Assembly (NCBI GenBank): GCA_945643635.1
Contig: CALZFC010000032.1
Location: forward strand, 169,501-233,500
DNA length: 64,000 nt
From: Allodiplogaster sudhausi
Taxonomy: Eukaryota; Nematoda; Chromadorea; Rhabditida; Diplogasteridae
Direction: 5' to 3'
Positions 1-11,864 of this stretch are shown here, one piece after another. Each line of letters starts with the position of its first letter. The first letter of the stretch is position 1. The position numbers were made by a program, and so were the translations under genes. Below the pieces are notes generated by a model that was not told where the DNA came from, did no database searches, and saw only the letters and a list, made by a program, of their open reading frames with translations.

Positions 1-212
1 ACTTTTCAGCACGTTTACTTCAAGTTGAGAATAAAAAGTATTCATTTATCGTCTACCGCAGGATCGAAATCTGTGATGTCGACTTAAAGAAGACGTTTGC
101 GAAGCATTCACGAGGCTGCGAGCACTGAACAAATCTTTAATATAAGGAACTATGGCATATTTTCATGTTTGGCCTCAATGCATAAGCGGCCCACATTATT
201 GTGCCTTTAACA

Positions 213-414
213 TTAAAGGAGAGCGATCACCGAAAAATATTTCATGCGGTTTCGAATTGCCGCGTCTGCCCTGTGATTCCTCACTCTCATTCTCGCGTGC
301 TATTGTGCAAGCCGCACAAACCCGCTGCATGAAAATAGCACGCACGAATGAGAGTGCAAAAGGGCGCGGCAATTTGAAATATCACATACTTTTTCGGTGA
401 TCGCCCTCCTTTAA
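213..414. mobile_element. MITE family 1, copy 1 (TTAA-flanked, 202 bp)
   Basis: The ends are inverted repeats, TTAAAGGAGAGCGATCACCG on the left and the reverse complement (with one G/C difference) ending in CTTTAA on the right. The interior is also self-complementary (CACTCTCATTCTCGCGTGC against its complement further right). There is no coding capacity. The same ends are found at 54233-54734, 57844-58045 and 60628-60708. TTAA at both edges fits a piggyBac-like target, but the empty site cannot be seen here. Confidence 0.75.
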
Positions 415-1270
415 AGAGATCGTTCATGCTGTACATTGCATACATAGCATAATGTTATCGGGCCAGCTTTTCGCAATTCAACTTCTTTCACCCATCTATT
501 GCATCGGGAGTATCGTTAGCAAACCTTTCAAGTAAATGCAAATAACATGAATGCACTTTTCATGTTAGTCATTTGTCTCGTTGGTCGAGGCTGCTAACAT
601 GACGAGATATTTAGTCTATAGGTGCATTTGTCCGCGTTATTCGAGCGTTTATATAAGGATAACAAGAAGAACATGATGTATAAAAGTATTAAGCACATTT
701 TGAAGTAGTTCATAATTGTAGCAGTAAGACAGAAAGCATATTGAGGAGAAGATAAGGCGACATTTGGAAAGATGTTAATTAAGAAGGAGCAAGAAAACAT
801 TGTTAAGATACAACTTTGTAACTGTGATCGCGAGAGATTGAAGTGGTTTTACAATATTCACTGATCGAGTAATATATTTTTCTTATTGCAAAAAGAGTAA
901 TTTTTCTTATTTCGAAAAGAATATGTCCAAGTATTACAATGATTTGTTCGCCTTGCACTAATATGTATGTATATAAGCATGTACATCTGTATAGCATTTT
1001 CGGTGTATACAAACTATCTTTTTTTGCACTTTCTCTTTCTCTGTTCCGGAGGAGAACAGAACGGAAAATATACTTTTTTTCATATATACACATGTATATC
1101 TTAATGTTGGAGAGGATCATCCATTTTGAATGCGGTATTAGTCTTCCCTTGCCTCTTGCTCCGCCTGAGATTGGAAATCCAGCTCTGCTAACGCCGAGGA
1201 ATACAATATGTGATGGGCATAAACATCGTTGAGATAAGAAGAGGCTTGTCTCGCGAATCTGGCAGCGAAG
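415..1270. other. Intergenic, upstream of receptor A
   Basis: AT-rich sequence with no convincing exon on either strand. Open frames here lack splice context and protein-like composition. It must contain the promoter of receptor A, but I recognise no motif. Confidence 0.5.
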
Positions 1271-2122
1271 ATGCAGAAATTTCTCGAAGTGTCTGGCGTC
1301 ATCGAAAAGGTCAACTTTGGTAAGCATAACTTATGTTTTTTTGTTGTTATTTTATATTATTCTGATTTTAATACTTATATCATTCCTTTCTGTTATAAAA
1401 AAATATTGCTTACTCTAACAGCGCTTGCTGTGATCTTCAATTTTTATTCTATATTAATAATCTAAAATTTTATTACTTTTAAAAATTTGAATTCTGTTTA
1501 GTTTATTTTTTTTGTTCTCTTCAGTGCTCGCTGTGATCTTCAACTCGCTGCTCTTCTGGTGTGCTTATCGCCGTTCTGCAAAGGAGATTGGCCGATATAA
1601 ATATCTGCTCATGGCATTTGCAACAAGCGACACCTACTTTTCATTTCTTCAGTTTGTACTCACACCTGTAAGCAGCATTTCCTTTCGTTTTTTATATCAG
1701 TGCTTTAAAAAGTGTATTATAAAAACAATTCAAACATTAACTGTTGTTGTTGTATTGCCGTAGTAATATAAATTGATTGATTTTTTTTCTCAAACTGCCG
1801 TCATTAATACTAACTTTTTACATAAATAAAATAAAATTTTGTAATGTACTTCACAACAAATATTAGCATTGTCATTCTCAGCACATCGTCATTTACAAGA
1901 CGACCTTTTCAATTTTTTCTGCGCAAGTTGACGCGCTGGCACATTGGCCGTATCAAAGTGTACGCGTTTTCTCTTCTTTGTTTGTTTCTTTTCAAAGCTA
2001 AGCAAAAATATTGTATTCATGCATTTATTAACTTTTAAAATATAGAGGGAAACATCTTCTCCCTCTCAGGTTCTTGCCAGCTATTGGGCCGCCTCGTTTT
2101 CGCAAGCATTCATCCTGCTCTG
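1271..2122 (+). pseudogene. Str-family 7TM chemoreceptor A, truncated after exon 4
   Basis: Exons by comparison with receptors C and D: 1271-1319, 1525-1667, 1882-1959, 2070-2122. The sequence shows the family N-terminus (MQKFLEV..., V IEKVNF), TM1 (LAVIFNSLLFWCAY), TM2 (YKYLLMAFATSDTYFSF) and the start of TM3 (VLASYWAASFSQAFILL). All introns so far have GT and AG. At 2122 homology to the intact copies stops in mid-exon, after ATCCTGCTCT, and runs into a GA microsatellite; exons 5-9 (TM4-TM7 and tail) do not follow. Exons 1-3 carry no lesion, so the truncation may be recent. Known for the family: Str proteins are serpentine receptors expressed in nematode chemosensory neurons. A three-TM product would not be a working receptor, so I call it a pseudogene. 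The downstream neighbour is S1, on the other strand. Confidence 0.85.
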
Positions 2123-2156
2123 TATTTTACTACTTCTAATGTCTGTGCTAATCATG

Positions 2157-2269
2157 TGGAATAGGGAGAGAGAAAGTGAGAGAGAGAGAGAGGGAGAGAG
2201 AGAGAGGGAGAGAAAGGAGAGAGAAAGAGACAAAGAGAGACAGACGAAGAGAGAAGCAGAAGAGAAAGA

Positions 2270-2312
<43 letters not shown>
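2157..2312. repeat. GA/CT microsatellite at the break in receptor A
   Basis: Nearly pure GAGA with a few interruptions. It begins about 35 bp after the point where receptor A loses homology, so it may mark the rearrangement breakpoint. Confidence 0.9.
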
Positions 2313-2313
<1 letters not shown>

Positions 2314-3452
2314 AGGCACAGCATTTAAGAAATAAAAAGAACTTCACAGATTCCCCATTCACGGAGCGCAGAACTTTCATCATTTTGCACTTTCATCATT
2401 ACTAGTTAAAAGGGAAAAAGTGGAAGAGTTTTATGCATTATGTGGACCGTTTATGATATTAACTAGAAATTAGAGAATATTTAAGACTAGCATTATTTAG
2501 CCTGAGATCATTAAGTAGCTTGCAAGGTTGGCGAGTGTAAGGGTTAATGAGAGCAACAACCTAACAAGTATCCAAAGATGATTTTACATAGCAAAGCGAC
2601 AGTAATGTGACAGGAAAAAGAACGGAACAGAATCTAGTACAAGAGAAATAGCAACGCAAAAAAAACACTTGTTGTGTTTACGTGTAAGGTCGAAGGCAGC
2701 CGTGAGGGGGATGGGGACGAATTCAGAAGGAGAAGCAGCGCGTCCAGCTTGTTGTCCGGCTGTTGGCGAATGCCGACCATTCCTGCCATCGCTGAAACAC
2801 AATATATTAGCTATTTATGAGTGGAGGAATTTGAGAAATAATACTGTGGAACAACAATAAGTATGATTTTCAGCTATTTATTACGGTAGCTTTATACCGC
2901 ATTCGCTTGAACACCATAGAAACACAGTGCATAACTTTTATGTTTATTGTGGAAATCATTCTAGGGTGCTATTTGATAGTTATTTTTCATTAAAAAAAAA
3001 TTTTCATAATTTTTTTCAAAAATGTTTGTCGACGATTAGAGAAGCAAGCTTTAATGTGGAACAGTAGAGAGAAACAGACAAACATGCTCCCCCATTACTC
3101 CAAAAACTCTCCTACTTTTGCACACTATTTATAGAGAGATGAACATTCATCGCTGCTTCCATCGCTCAGCGCGGAGCGAAAATTTCGACGAACTCCCTCG
3201 TATCGATTTGAAATGAAGATTTTCTTTATGTGTTCAATATATTGTTTGTCGCAGGTCTTGAAAGATTCACTATATGATTGGCTTTTTCTTGAGAAAGAAT
3301 TACGGCTGGAATTTTAATATTACAGACTTGCGCATCACTCTTTATGCTTTCTTAAAATGTAAGCAGAAAACGAAGACTCGGACAAGAAAGGAAAGGAGAG
3401 TGACGATTTCGGCAGAGGCATCCATGTGTATGCCCCAGCACAAGAACGTGGC
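2313..3452. other. Intergenic with a dispersed repeat block
   Basis: No gene seen. The block at about 3005-3185 (starting TTTTTTCAAAAATGTTTGTC) is repeated at about 21585-21735, downstream of S5. It therefore belongs to the duplicated S-gene surroundings. Confidence 0.55.
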
Positions 3453-4055
3453 TCATCCCACCGTGCAAACACCGCAGGTTCGCTGGCACATGTTTCGAAT
3501 CTGAAAAAGATTAAAATATATTCTATATCATGATAAATCGATGATTGTCCATATAGTCTGCTTATGGTCAGCCAAAGTGCATAATCTAATGCTTGACCTG
3601 GGTGTTAAACGCGCACTGGTTGCGATACCGATAGCAGCAGCGGTAGTTGTCCTGGCATGTTCCCTAAACATTATCTAGTAGTTAATACATGGTCTCGAAC
3701 TATTGTCTACGACGCCGAAGGCTTAAAAATAATTATCATAAACTCCTTGCTTTTAGCCTTCACCTGGATGAGTTGATTGTTATTGCAGCAAATGTTCTGC
3801 GCCGTGATGCAAGTAAACCCCGTGGGGCAGCTGTTGGTGACGCAGGCTGTTAAAAACATTGTATAAATCCTTTCCATCTTCTAAATGATTCCGCATCCCC
3901 TCCAGTAGTGAATAAAATGTCTCCTATTGTTCCGGGGATAGCAGAACGAGAATAGCAGGACTAGACTAACGTCCAGCACCGCCGGCGGTGGCGCACGTCT
4001 GCTGTGCAAGAAGAGGCGTAGCGAGAGCGAGGACGAAGACGACCACTTTCCACAT
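3453..4055 (-). CDS. Secreted Cys-rich/ShKT protein S1
   Basis: Four exons on the minus strand: 4055-3971, 3846-3764, 3663-3598 and 3500-3453, all with GT donors and AG acceptors; about 93 aa. Exon 1 gives a signal peptide (MWKVVVFVLALATPLLA, then QQTC). Exon 2 is a Cys module with the pattern CVTNSC, CPTGFTC, ICC. Exons 3 and 4 form a ShKT-type module: CQD, RCC, RNQC, then NMC, RTCGVC and TVG-stop. ShKT modules are common in nematode secreted proteins and do not by themselves imply a toxin; the function here is unknown. Thirteen Cys in a short secreted chain imply an extracellular, disulfide-bonded product. Intron 3 marks the left edge of the 2.5-kb array: exons 1-3 are nearly identical to S2, while sequence left of about 3595 is diverged. 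Confidence 0.85.
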
Positions 4056-4226
4056 TATGCACTGAGAAAATGGAGATTGAGAAGAATCACCAATATGAAC
4101 CATTCAACTATAGATTGCATTGGGAGGTATTGGTAGTTCCGAATTAAATTTGTTAAAAAAAATCCTAATTCCAAGAGAAGATGTTTATAGAGGGAGGGTC
4201 CTCGTAGATTTGACAATGAAGCCAGT

Positions 4227-4246
4227 GATGAGGTGCCTTTATATCT
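4227..4246 (-). promoter_or_regulatory. Conserved TATA-like block of S1
   Basis: On the minus strand it reads AGATATAAAGGCACCTCATC, ending about 170 bp before the S1 start codon. The same block stands upstream of all eight S genes, so it is probably the core promoter. Confidence 0.7.
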
Positions 4247-5945
4247 GTATACGCTAACTACTTTTGTATCTTCCATGTGAGTGGGGACATCCTGATGACA
4301 TTGACAAGCAAGAAAGGAGTGTGTAGACAGGAAGACATTTGACCACTCACGTCACTCGAAGAGTTACTGTTTCATTCATGATCGGAGGCAGAGAAGAGGA
4401 GATGGAGAAGCTGTGTAATCAAAGCATCCAATCAGATAGTATGAGAGAATGAGAGAGCGAGTGAGAGAGATAGAGAAAGAGAGAGAGAGGGGAGAGATGG
4501 AGAGAACTTCATCAGCTGTAAACGAATTCTAATAGAAAAGGAAGATATGAACCCCGTCTGATGCTTGCAATCATCAATATCGTAATTCATTAGTTGCAGT
4601 CTTTAGAAGCATTTCTTCTCATAATCTGCTAAGAAAGACATAGAGAAAATAAAGAAATTCAATAGTGGTGAAAAGAAAACGTTCAAGTTTTTATCACGCT
4701 ATTTCTGCATTTCATTTTCATGAAACGGCTGGTTCATTTGTGAATATTCCGTTCGTCAAGTGCGTTTGACACTGTTCAGAGTTCAATTTGTGCTCTGGAA
4801 GGTGTCTGATCAACAACTTATTCCCCTTCTAACTGTGACAGCCAGCAACATGATTTTCATGTTCCATTGCGAAGCACATCTGTGAACACAACATATGGTT
4901 AGTCTATTTTGAACAAATGAATGATAATGATAAAATTAATATGAAATGAAAAATAAACATGTGGTAGAATGAATTGCTGAAGCTAAGCATTGTTCATCAC
5001 ACAACCAATTTTTTCCCGCAGTGTTTGGAAGATTTGCACATGCACTATATTTTCCTATTAGATATTCCAGTGATCATTCCATTGAAGTAGAACATTTTTC
5101 TTAATTTTGAGAGAAAATGTTGTTATCAGATCACAATAAAAATAATACCCCTCCCTCTAGTGGAACGTCTCAGTGCCCATCCCTCGTATAGTACCCCACG
5201 GGTACTAATACAGAAAAATAGTACCACACGGGAACTAATAGAGAAAAATAATACCCAAGGGGAACTAATAGGGAAAATAAGGTAAATCCCAGGGCTGGAA
5301 TATCACATACAAGTGCGTTTATGTTTTTCCGACTGTCATATATACTTCGGAATTGTTTTAGTTTAAGCCGAGCATATTCATCACTTTCATCACCTAAATA
5401 TCGAAAAAAAAAATCAGTTTACCTCTCCTAACATACTGGTTACTTTTGGACTGGTCTAGCAAGCATGGTTTATAGGATCTCAAACTCACTCAAAAACTTT
5501 GAAGACACGAATGTAAATCATCCGGTTGGATGCCAATTATCTTTCTGCTTATTGTTAATCCTGTCGATATCGTTCTGATATTTATTATTTTTCTATGAAT
5601 TGAATAATATATCAGATCAATACGCTTCCAGGAAAGTTTACGGAGCGGTCAGAATAACCGACGTCCAATAAAATAGTGAAAAAAACCCGATTGGAAGTAA
5701 AATTTTCATCATTTATTCAACATATTATTTGTCGCAAGTCTCGAAAGACTATATATGTAACACCCTTGAATGTCATATTCTTGAGAACGAATTTATGGCT
5801 GGAATTTTAATGGTACAGACTTGCGCATCACACTTTATGCTTTCTCGAAATGTAGACAGAAAACGAAGACTCGGACAAGTAAGGAAAGGAGAGTGACGAT
5901 TTCGGAAGAGGCATCCATGTGTATGCACGAGCACAAGAACGTGGC
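4247..5945. other. Spacer between S1 and S2
   Basis: Array spacer, repeated at 6749-8445 and 9251-10949. It holds a GA microsatellite at about 4441-4503 and a degenerate stretch of GTACCCC/GGGGTACTAATA repeats at about 5139-5275, resembling the interior of the CCGTATTTT MITE family. No gene seen. Confidence 0.6.
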
Positions 5946-6556
5946 TCATCCCACCGTGCAAACACCGCAGGTTCGCTGGCACATGTTTCGAATCTGAAAA
6001 AGATAAAAAAATATATTCTATATCTTGATAAATCGATAATTGTCTATATAGTCTGCCTATTGCCAGCCCTCGTATACATGCATAACCTAATGCTTGACCT
6101 GGGTGTTAAACGCGCACTGGTTGCGATACCGATAGCAGCAGCGGTAGTTGTCCTGGCATGTTCCCTAAACATTATCTAGTAGTTAATACATGGTCTCGAA
6201 CTATTGTCTACGACGCCGAAGGCTTAAAAATAATTATCATAAACTCCTTGCTTTTAGCCTTCACCTGGATGAGTTGATTGTTATTGCAGCAAATGTTCTG
6301 CGCCGTGATGCAAGTAAACCCCGTGGGGCAGCTGTTGGTGACGCAGGCTGTTAAAAACATTGTATAAATCCTTTCCATCTTCTAAATGATTCCGCATCCC
6401 CTCCAGTAGTGAATAAAATGTCTCCTATTGTTCCGGGGATAGCAGAACGAGAATAGCAGGACTTGACTAACGTCCAGCACCGCCGGCGGTGGCGCACGTC
6501 TGCTGTGCAAGAAGAGGCGTAGCGAGAGCGAGGACGAAGACGACCACTTTCCACAT
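5946..6556 (-). CDS. Secreted Cys-rich/ShKT protein S2
   Basis: Exons 6556-6472, 6347-6265, 6164-6099 and 5993-5946 (minus). It lies wholly inside the tandem array and is nearly identical in exons and introns to S3. The exon phases (1, 0, 0) and all Cys positions match S1. The start was chosen because the exon-1 ATG opens directly into the signal peptide. No lesion is visible. Confidence 0.85.
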
Positions 6557-6728
6557 TATGCACTGAGAAAATGGAGATTGAGAAGAATCACCAATATGAA
6601 CCATTCAACTATAGATTGCATTGGGAGGTATTGGTAGTTCCGAATTAAATTTGTTAAAAAAAATCCTAATTCCAAGAGAAGATGTTTATAGAGGGGAGGG
6701 TCCTCGTAGATTTGACAATGAAGCCAGT

Positions 6729-6748
6729 GATGAGGTGCCTTTATATCT
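6729..6748 (-). promoter_or_regulatory. Conserved TATA-like block of S2
   Basis: Same block as at S1, about 190 bp before the start codon; minus strand AGATATAAAGGCACCTCATC. Confidence 0.7.
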
Positions 6749-8445
6749 GTATACGCTAACTACTTTTGTATCTTCCATGTGAGTGGGGACATCCTGATGA
6801 CATTGACAAGCAAGAAAGGAGTGTGTAGACAGGAAGACATTTGACCACTCACGTCACTCGAAGAGTTACTGTTTCATTCATGATCGGAGGCAGAGAAGAG
6901 GAGACGGAGAAGCTGTGTAATCAAAGCATCCAATCAGATAGTATGAGAGAATGAGAGAGCGAGTGAGAGAGATAGAGAAAGAGAGAGAGAGGGGAGAGAT
7001 GGAGAGAACTTCATCAGCTGTAAACGAATTCTAATAGAAAAGGAAGATATGAACCCCGTCTGATGCTTGCAATCATCAATATCGTAATTCATTAGTTGCA
7101 GTCTTTAGAAGCATTTCTTCTCATAATCTGCTAAGAAAGACATAGAGAAAATAAAGAAATTCAATAGTGGTGAAAAGAAAACGTTCAAGTTTTTATCACG
7201 CTATTTCTGCATTTCATTTTCATGAAACGGCTGGTTCATTTGTGAATATTCCGTTCGTCAAGTGCGTTTGACACTGTTCAGAGTTCAATTTGTGCTCTGG
7301 AAGGTGTCTGATCAACAACTTATTCCCCTTCTAACTGTGACAGCCAGCAACATGATTTTCATGTTCCATTGCGAAGCACATCTGTGAACACAACATATGG
7401 TTAGTCTATTTTGAACAAATGAATGATAATGATAAAATTAATATGAAATGAAAAATAAACATGTGGTAGAATGAATTGCTGAAGCTAAGCATTGTTCATC
7501 ACACAACCAATTTTTTCCCGCAGTGTTTGGAAGATTTGCACATGCACTATATTTTCCTATTAGATATTCCAGTGATCATTCCATTGAAGTAGAACATTTT
7601 TCTTAATTTTGAGAGAAAATGTTGTTATCAGATCACAATAAAAATAATACCCCTCCCTCTAGTGGAACGTCTCAGTGCCCATCCCTCGTATAGTACCCCA
7701 CGGGTACTAATACAGAAAAATAGTACCACACGGGAACTAATAGAGAAAAATAATACCCAAGGGGAACTAATAGGGAAAATAAGGTAAATCCCAGGGCTGG
7801 AATATCACATACAAGTGCGTTTATGTTTTTCCGACTGTCATATATACTTCGGAATTGTTTTAGTTTAAGCCGAGCATATTCATCACTTTCATCACCTAAA
7901 TATCGAAAAAAAATCAGTTTACCTCTCCTAACATACTGGATACTTTTGGACTGGTCTAGCAAGCATGGTTTATAGGATCTCAAACTCACTCAAAAACTTT
8001 GAAGACACGAATGTAAATCATCCGGTTGGACGCCAATTATCTTTCTGCTTATTGTTAATCCTGTCGATATCGTTCTAATATTTATTATTTTTCTATGAAT
8101 TGAATAATATATCAGATCAATACGCTTCCAGGAAAGTTTACGGAGCGGTCAGAATAACCGACGTCCAATAAAATAGTGAAAAAAACCCGATTGGAAGTAA
8201 AATTTTCATCATTTATTCAACATATTATTTGTCGCAAGTCTCGAAAGACTATATATGTAACACCCTTGAATGTCATATTCTTGAGAAGGAATTTATGGCT
8301 GGAATTTTAATGGTACAGACTTGCGCATCACACTTTATGCTTTCTCGAAATGTAGACAGAAAACGAAGACTCGGACAAGTAAGGAAAGGAGAGTGACGAT
8401 TTCGGAAGAGGCATCCATGTGTATGCACGAGCACAAGAACGTGGC
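6749..8445. other. Spacer between S2 and S3
   Basis: Second copy of the array spacer. It differs from the first by a few substitutions and by the length of one A-run near 7905. Frames that look open here come from the GTACC-type repeat and are not genes. Confidence 0.6.
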
Positions 8446-9058
8446 TCATCCCACCGTGCAAACACCGCAGGTTCGCTGGCACATGTTTCGAATCTGAAAA
8501 AGATAAAAAAATATATTCTATATCTTGATAAATCGATAATTGTCTATATAGTCTGCCTATTGCCAGCCCTCGTATACATGCATAACCTAATGCTTGACCT
8601 GGGTGTTAAACGCGCACTGGTTGCGATACCGATAGCAGCAGCGGTAGTTGTCCTGGCATGTTCCCTAAACATTATCTAGTAGTTAATACATGGTCTCGAA
8701 CTATTGTCTATTCGACGCCGAAGGCTAAAAAATAATTATCATAAACTCCTTGCTTTTAGCCTTCACCTGGATAAGTTGATTGTTATTGCAGCAAATGTTC
8801 TGCGCCGTGATGCAAGTAAACCCCGTGGGGCAGCTGTTGGTGACGCAGGCTGTTAAAAACATTGTATAAATCCTTTCCATCTTCTAAATGATTCCGCATC
8901 CCCTCCAGTAGTGAATAAAATGTCTCCTATTGTTCCGGGGATAGCAGAACGAGAATAGCAGGACTAGACTAACGTCCAGCACCGCCGGCGGTGGCGCACG
9001 TCTGCTGTGCAAGAAGAGGCGTAGCGAGAGCGAGGACGAAGACGACCACTTTCCACAT
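8446..9058 (-). CDS. Secreted Cys-rich/ShKT protein S3
   Basis: Exons 9058-8974, 8849-8767, 8664-8599 and 8493-8446 (minus). The coding exons appear the same as S2. Intron 2 has a small TTCG-area insertion (about 8709) and lacks a T further on, which separates S3 from S1 and S2. The frame is intact and the product should be secreted like its neighbours. Confidence 0.85.
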
Positions 9059-9230
9059 TATGCACTGAGAAAATGGAGATTGAGAAGAATCACCAATATG
9101 AACCATTCAACTATAGATTGCATTGGGAGGTATTGGTAGTTCCGAATTAAATTTGTTAAAAAAAATCCTAATTCCAAGAGAAGATGTTTATAGAGGGGAG
9201 GGTCCTCGTAGATTTGACAATGAAGCCAGT

Positions 9231-9250
9231 GATGAGGTGCCTTTATATCT
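9231..9250 (-). promoter_or_regulatory. Conserved TATA-like block of S3
   Basis: Same block and spacing as at S1 and S2. Confidence 0.7.
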
Positions 9251-10949
9251 GTATACGCTAACTACTTTTGTATCTTCCATGTGAATGGGGACATCCTGAT
9301 GACATTGACAAGCAAGAAAGGAGTGTGTAGACAGGAAGACATTTGACCACTCACGTCACTCGAAGAGTTACTGTTTCATTCATGATCGGAGGCAGAGAAG
9401 AGGAGACGGAGAAGCTGTGTAATCAAAGCATCCAATCAGATAGTATGAGAGAATGAGAGAGCGAGTGAGAGAGATAGAGAAAGAGAGAGAGAGGGGAGAG
9501 ATGGAGAGAACTTCATCAGCTGTAAACGAATTCTAATAGAAAAGGAAGATATGAACCCCGTCTGATGCTTGCAATCATCAATATCGTAATTCATTAGTTG
9601 CAGTCTTTAGAAGCATTTCTTCTCATAATCTGCTAAGAAAGACATAGAGAAAATAAAGAAATTCAATAGTGGTGAAAAGAAAACGTTCAAGTTTTTATCA
9701 CGGTATTTCTGCATTTCATTTTCATGAAACGGCTGGTTCATTTGTGAATATTCCGTTCGTCAAGTGCGTTTGACACTGTTCAGAGTTCAATTTGTGCTCT
9801 GGAAGGTGTCTGATCAACAACTTATTCCCCTTCTAACTGTGACAGCCAGCAACATGATTTTCATGTTCCATTGCGAAGCACATCTGTGAACACAACATAT
9901 GGTTAGTCTATTTTGAACAAATGAATGATAATGATAAAATTAATATGAAATGAAAAATAAACATGTGGTAGAATGAATTGCTGAAGCTAAGCATTGTTCA
10001 TCACACAACCAATTTTTTCCCGCAGTGTTTGGAAGATTTGCACATGCACTATATTTTCCTATTAGATATTCCAGTGATCATTCCATTGAAGTAGAACATT
10101 TTTCTTAATTTTGAGAGAAAATGTTGTTATCAGATCACAATAAAAATAATACCCCTCCCTCTAGTGGAACGTCTCAGTGCCCATCCCTCGTATAGTACCC
10201 CACGGGTACTAATACAGAAAAATAGTACCACACGGGAACAAATAGAGAAAAATAATACCCAAGGGGAACTAATAGGGAAAATAAGGTAAATCCCAGGGCT
10301 GGAATATCACATACAAGTGCGTTTATGTTTTTCCGACTGTCATATATACTTCGGAATTGTTTTAGTTTAAGCCGAGCATATTCATCACTTTCATCACCTA
10401 AATATCGAAAAAAAAAATCAGTTTACCTCTCCTAACATACTGGTTACTTTTGGACTGGTCTAGCAAGCATGGTTTATAGGATCTCAAACTCAATCAAAAA
10501 CTTTGAAGACACGAATGTAAATCATCCGGTTGGACGCCAATTATCTTTCTGCTTATTGTTAATCCTGTCGATATCGTTCTGATATTTATTATTTTTCTAT
10601 GAATTGAATAATATATCAGATCAATACGCTTCCAGGAAAGTTTACGGAGCGGTCAGAATAACCGACGTCCAATAAAATAGTGAAAAAAACCCGATTGGAA
10701 GTAAAATTTTCATCATTTATTCAACATATTATTTGTCGCAAGTCTCGAAAGACTATATATGTAACACCCTTGAATGTCATATTCTTGAGAAGGAATTTAT
10801 GGCTGGAATTTTAATGGTACAGACTTGCGCATCACACTTTATGCTTTCTCGAAATGTAGACAGAAAACGAAGACTCGGACAAGTAAGGAAAGGAGAGTGA
10901 CGATTTCGGAAGAGGCATCCATGTGTATGCACGAGCACAAGAACGTGGC
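9251..10949. other. Spacer between S3 and S4
   Basis: Third copy of the array spacer, with the same GA microsatellite (about 9443-9505). No gene seen. Confidence 0.6.
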
Positions 10950-11628
10950 TCATCCCACCGTGCAAACACCGCAGGTTCGCTGGCACATGTTTCGAATCTG
11001 AAAAAGATAAAAAAATATATTCTATATCTTGATAAATCGATAATTGTCTATATAGTCTGCCTATTGCCAGCCCTCGTATACATGCATAACCTAATGCTTG
11101 ACCTGGGTGTTAAACGCGCACTGGTTGCGATACCGATAGCAGCAGCGGTAGTTGTCCTGGCATGTTCCCTAAACATTATCTAGTAGTTAATACATGGTCT
11201 CGAACTATTGTCTGCTATCGCTTCTTGATATCCGACGCCGAAGGTTAAAACATTTAATTGTCATAAACTTGATTTTAGCCCTCACCTGGATGAGCTGATT
11301 ATTATCGCAGCAAATGTTCTGCGCCGTGATGCATGTAAACCCCGTGGGGCAGCTGTTGGTGACGCAGGCTGTAAAAAGCATTGTATATATATTCTTTGTT
11401 TCTAAAAGATCCCTCATTTCCTGCAGAATGGAATAAAGGTCACTATCGAAGATCCAGCAGAACTGGGTGAGCAAGAACGTATTGGACACGGAAAATAGTG
11501 TGTTCTCTCTATCCCGGAGCAAGAATAGAAGGGCGAGACTAACGTCCAGCACCGCCTGCGGTGGCGCACGTCTGCTGTGCAAGAAGAGGCGTAGCGAGAG
11601 CGAGGACGAAGATGACCACTTTCCACAT
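10950..11628 (-). CDS. Secreted Cys-rich/ShKT protein S4 (chimeric by position)
   Basis: Exons 11628-11544, 11368-11286, 11168-11103 and 10997-10950 (minus). Exons 3-4 belong to the 2.5-kb array and match S2/S3. Upstream of about 11213, in intron 2, the sequence switches to a diverged version: the extra CTATCGCTTCTTGATATC, a Val-to-Ile change in the signal peptide (MWKVVIFV), CCDNN instead of CCNNN, and a different intron 1. That diverged half matches S5, its partner in the inverted duplication. The frame and all Cys are intact. S4 is best read as a recombinant between an array gene and the S4/S5 lineage. Confidence 0.85.
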
Positions 11629-11844
11629 TATGCACTGACAAAATGGAGCTTAAGACAGTATCATCAATGTGAACTATTCCTCTGGAGATTGCATTGGGAG
11701 TTATTGGTAGGTTCCAAATTTAATTTGTGAAAAAAATCCTTTTTTTAATAACTTTCTCAAAGTTAATTTGATAGCTTAGAGTTAACAAGAAAAGAGGTTT
11801 ACAGTGAAGGGATGGCTCCCAATAGGCTTCACAACTATGCCATT

Positions 11845-11864
11845 GATGAGGCGTCTTTATATCT
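11845..11864 (-). promoter_or_regulatory. Conserved TATA-like block of S4
   Basis: Minus strand AGATATAAAGACGCCTCATC, about 220-235 bp upstream of the S4 start. The spacing is longer than at S1-S3 because of a larger 5' leader or a small insertion. Confidence 0.65.

Larger units (their letters stand above)
3595..11213. repeat. 2.5-kb tandem array, about three units
   Basis: Successive copies are offset by about 2,500-2,504 bp (S2 to S3 and S3 to S4 exon 4; S1 to S2 exon 1 is 2,501). Only scattered single-base differences and 1-2-base indels separate the units. Each unit holds exons 3-4 of one S gene, a spacer with a GA microsatellite (4441-4503 and equivalents), the conserved promoter block and exons 1-2 of another S gene. 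The left edge lies in intron 3 of S1 and the right edge in intron 2 of S4. The repeat points to very recent unequal exchange, or to an assembly duplication. Confidence 0.9.

Noticed and set aside
803..1327. 174-aa minus-strand frame upstream of and overlapping receptor A exon 1
   Set aside because: No homologous pattern, no splice context, and it overlaps a well-supported exon on the other strand.
2081..2405. Open frames of Ser/Leu or Arg/Glu runs over the GA tract
   Set aside because: Pure microsatellite translation; the same occurs at 28219-28647, 30263-30670 and 53146-53475.
5773..6179. Overlapping plus and minus frames repeated at 8273 and 10777 (for example MPANLRCLHGGM..., MYARAQERG...)
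   Set aside because: Off-frame shadows of S-gene exons 3 and 4 and their introns; the spliced S frame explains the conservation.
7672..7989. 105-aa minus-strand frame in the array spacer
   Set aside because: Made of GTACC-type repeat; closed by small indels in the other array copies, so not a conserved gene.
3453..11628. Calling the S genes venom-type toxins
   Set aside because: ShKT modules are frequent in harmless nematode secreted proteins and enzymes; nothing here shows toxicity.
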